Assembly (NCBI GenBank): GCA_002420085.1
Contig: DIHI01000127.1
Location: 25,599-41,220 of the forward strand
Source: Lysobacterales bacterium UBA5700
GTDB taxonomy: Bacteria; Pseudomonadota; Gammaproteobacteria; Xanthomonadales; Xanthomonadaceae
Reading direction: 5' to 3'
DNA: 15,622 bases
The translations under genes were made by a program, and so were the position numbers. A model generated the notes under the pieces. The model did not search any database and was not told where the DNA came from. It was given only the letters and a program-made list of their open reading frames with translations. The first letter of the stretch is position 1; each line of letters opens with the position of its first letter. Shown here piece by piece: positions 14,736-15,622 of the stretch.

Positions 14736-15622
14736 ATGGCGTCCCGCCAGAGGTCGAACCCGAACCGGGCAGGTCGTCGCCGCTGGCCGCTGGCACTGGC
14801 GATCGTCCTGGCCGTGCTGGCCATCGCCTCCTGGGGCATCGGCCGCCTGCTCCAACCGGAACGTCTGACCGCACTCCTGCTCGAACGGGCCGAATCCGAA
14901 CTGGGCCTGCACCTGGCACTGGATGCCCCGGCCGACTACGTCCTCCGTCCGGACCCACGGCTGCGTCTCAGTGGCCTTCAGGCCAGCATCCCTGGACGAC
15001 CCGAACCGTTTCTGCGGATCGCCTCGATCGATCTCGCCCTGCCCTGGTCGGCACTGATCGACGGCGAGCGCACGGTGATCAGCCTGATCCTGGTCGAACC
15101 CGAACTGCACTTGGATCGGCTGGACGGCTGGCAGCCACCGGCACGCTCGACCGAGGCCACCCCGGAATGGCCGGAACTGATCGACGGCCTGACGATCGTC
15201 GATGGTCGGATCCTCGGCGATGGCTGGCAGATCGAACGACTCGGGCTCGACCTGCCGCAACTTGCCACCGGCAGTTCGACCCGACTCGACCTGTCCGGGC
15301 GGCTGATCGGGGGCGACACGACCACACTCGACTGGCGGCTCGACCTTGCCCTGCGACCCGGCCCCGGACTGAGTCTCGATGACCTCGACCTGCGCCTCGA
15401 CGCCACACCGGAAATCCCGCACCTGCACGCCACCGGCCGTCTTTCGCTGCATCCCGGCTTCGACCTGCATCTGCACGGCCGACTGGCCGACTGGCCGAAT
15501 CGGCTACCCCGCCTGCTGGCACCTGAGCCGCCGACAGCACCTCCATCCACGTCCACAACGACACCCGACGCAGCAACCCACGCCACACTGGACAGCCAGC
15601 AACCGAACGCGATCGATTTCGA
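14736..15622 (+). CDS. AsmA-like protein, 3' end beyond right edge
   Basis: An open plus-strand frame begins at ATG 14736, 13 nt after the ftsY stop, and continues for 295 codons to the window end without a stop; the C-terminus is missing. No strong Shine-Dalgarno sequence is seen, so translation may depend on ftsY. The N-terminus is basic (RAGRRRW) followed by one membrane helix (about 18-36), giving a single-pass anchor with a periplasmic body. The next segment (LLLERAESELGLHLALDAP, then RLRLSGLQA and RIASIDLALPWSALIDGE) follows the AsmA N-terminal pattern of anchor, helix, then beta-strands with alternating hydrophobics. A run of similar strands (LDWRLDLAL, LDLRLDATP, LHLHGRLADW) fits the repeating groove of the AsmA/TamB-like lipid-transfer superfamily. 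A Pro/Thr/Ala-rich linker begins at about residue 265. Assigned from pattern, not from search. Confidence 0.8.
   Translation, partial: MASRQRSNPNRAGRRRWPLALAIVLAVLAIASWGIGRLLQPERLTALLLERAESELGLHLALDAPADYVLRPDPRLRLSGLQASIPGRPEPFLRIASIDLALPWSALIDGERTVISLILVEPELHLDRLDGWQPPARSTEATPEWPELIDGLTIVDGRILGDGWQIERLGLDLPQLATGSSTRLDLSGRLIGGDTTTLDWRLDLALRPGPGLSLDDLDLRLDATPEIPHLHATGRLSLHPGFDLHLHGRLADWPNRLPRLLAPEPPTAPPSTSTTTPDAATHATLDSQQPNAIDF

Noticed and set aside
13408..14958. 516-codon minus-strand open frame opposite ftsY
   Set aside because: ftsY has all GTPase motifs; the antisense product is Ser/Arg/Ala-rich with no motif.

Overview
The window is GC-rich, densely coding bacterial chromosome. The right half carries a recognisable housekeeping neighbourhood: rsmD divergent from ftsY, then coaD, a YfhL-type ferredoxin and a gamma-glutamyltransferase (ggt). 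Divergent rsmD/ftsY is a gammaproteobacterial arrangement, and the addition of coaD, ferredoxin and ggt makes me favour a Xanthomonadales/Lysobacterales-like gammaproteobacterium (inference; no rRNA or marker search was possible).

Layout. (1) Positions 1-4764, minus strand: a four-gene accessory cluster. In transcription order it holds two paralogous lysine-free proteins with an acidic head and an arginine-rich tail (P1, 3454-4764; P2, 2136-3395), a cytoplasmic HEXXH metallopeptidase-like protein (P3, 769-2088), and a helical protein of unknown function that runs off the left edge (P4, 1-626). The genes are 48-142 bp apart, all start with good Shine-Dalgarno sequences, and hairpins or palindromes lie in the gaps. 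Upstream of P1 is a five-unit tandem array of a 14-bp motif (4860-4929). This cluster is the best candidate here for an undescribed system. (2) 4765-6045: a MAPEG-family membrane protein (minus) and, divergent from it, a small membrane-anchored 86-aa protein (plus). (3) 6046-9133, minus: an overlapping three-gene unit of MBL-fold hydrolase, TMEM43-like membrane protein and Tat-exported PhoX/DUF839 phosphatase-like protein, joined by GTGA and ATGA overlaps. (4) 9197-13311, minus: rsmD, coaD, a small lipoprotein, YfhL-type ferredoxin and ggt; the last two overlap by ATGA. (5) 13451-15622, plus: ftsY, then an AsmA-like protein cut by the right edge.

How they work together: the right half serves general functions (rRNA methylation, CoA synthesis, signal-recognition-particle receptor, periplasmic glutathione breakdown). 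For the left cluster I propose, as inference only, that P1 and P2 are self-neutralising polyampholytes whose acidic heads mask or condense with protamine-like arginine tails, and that the P3 peptidase processes them. No stretch over 300 bp lacks a gene; the longest intergenic stretch (4765-5032, 268 bp) holds the 14-bp array and several inverted repeats.
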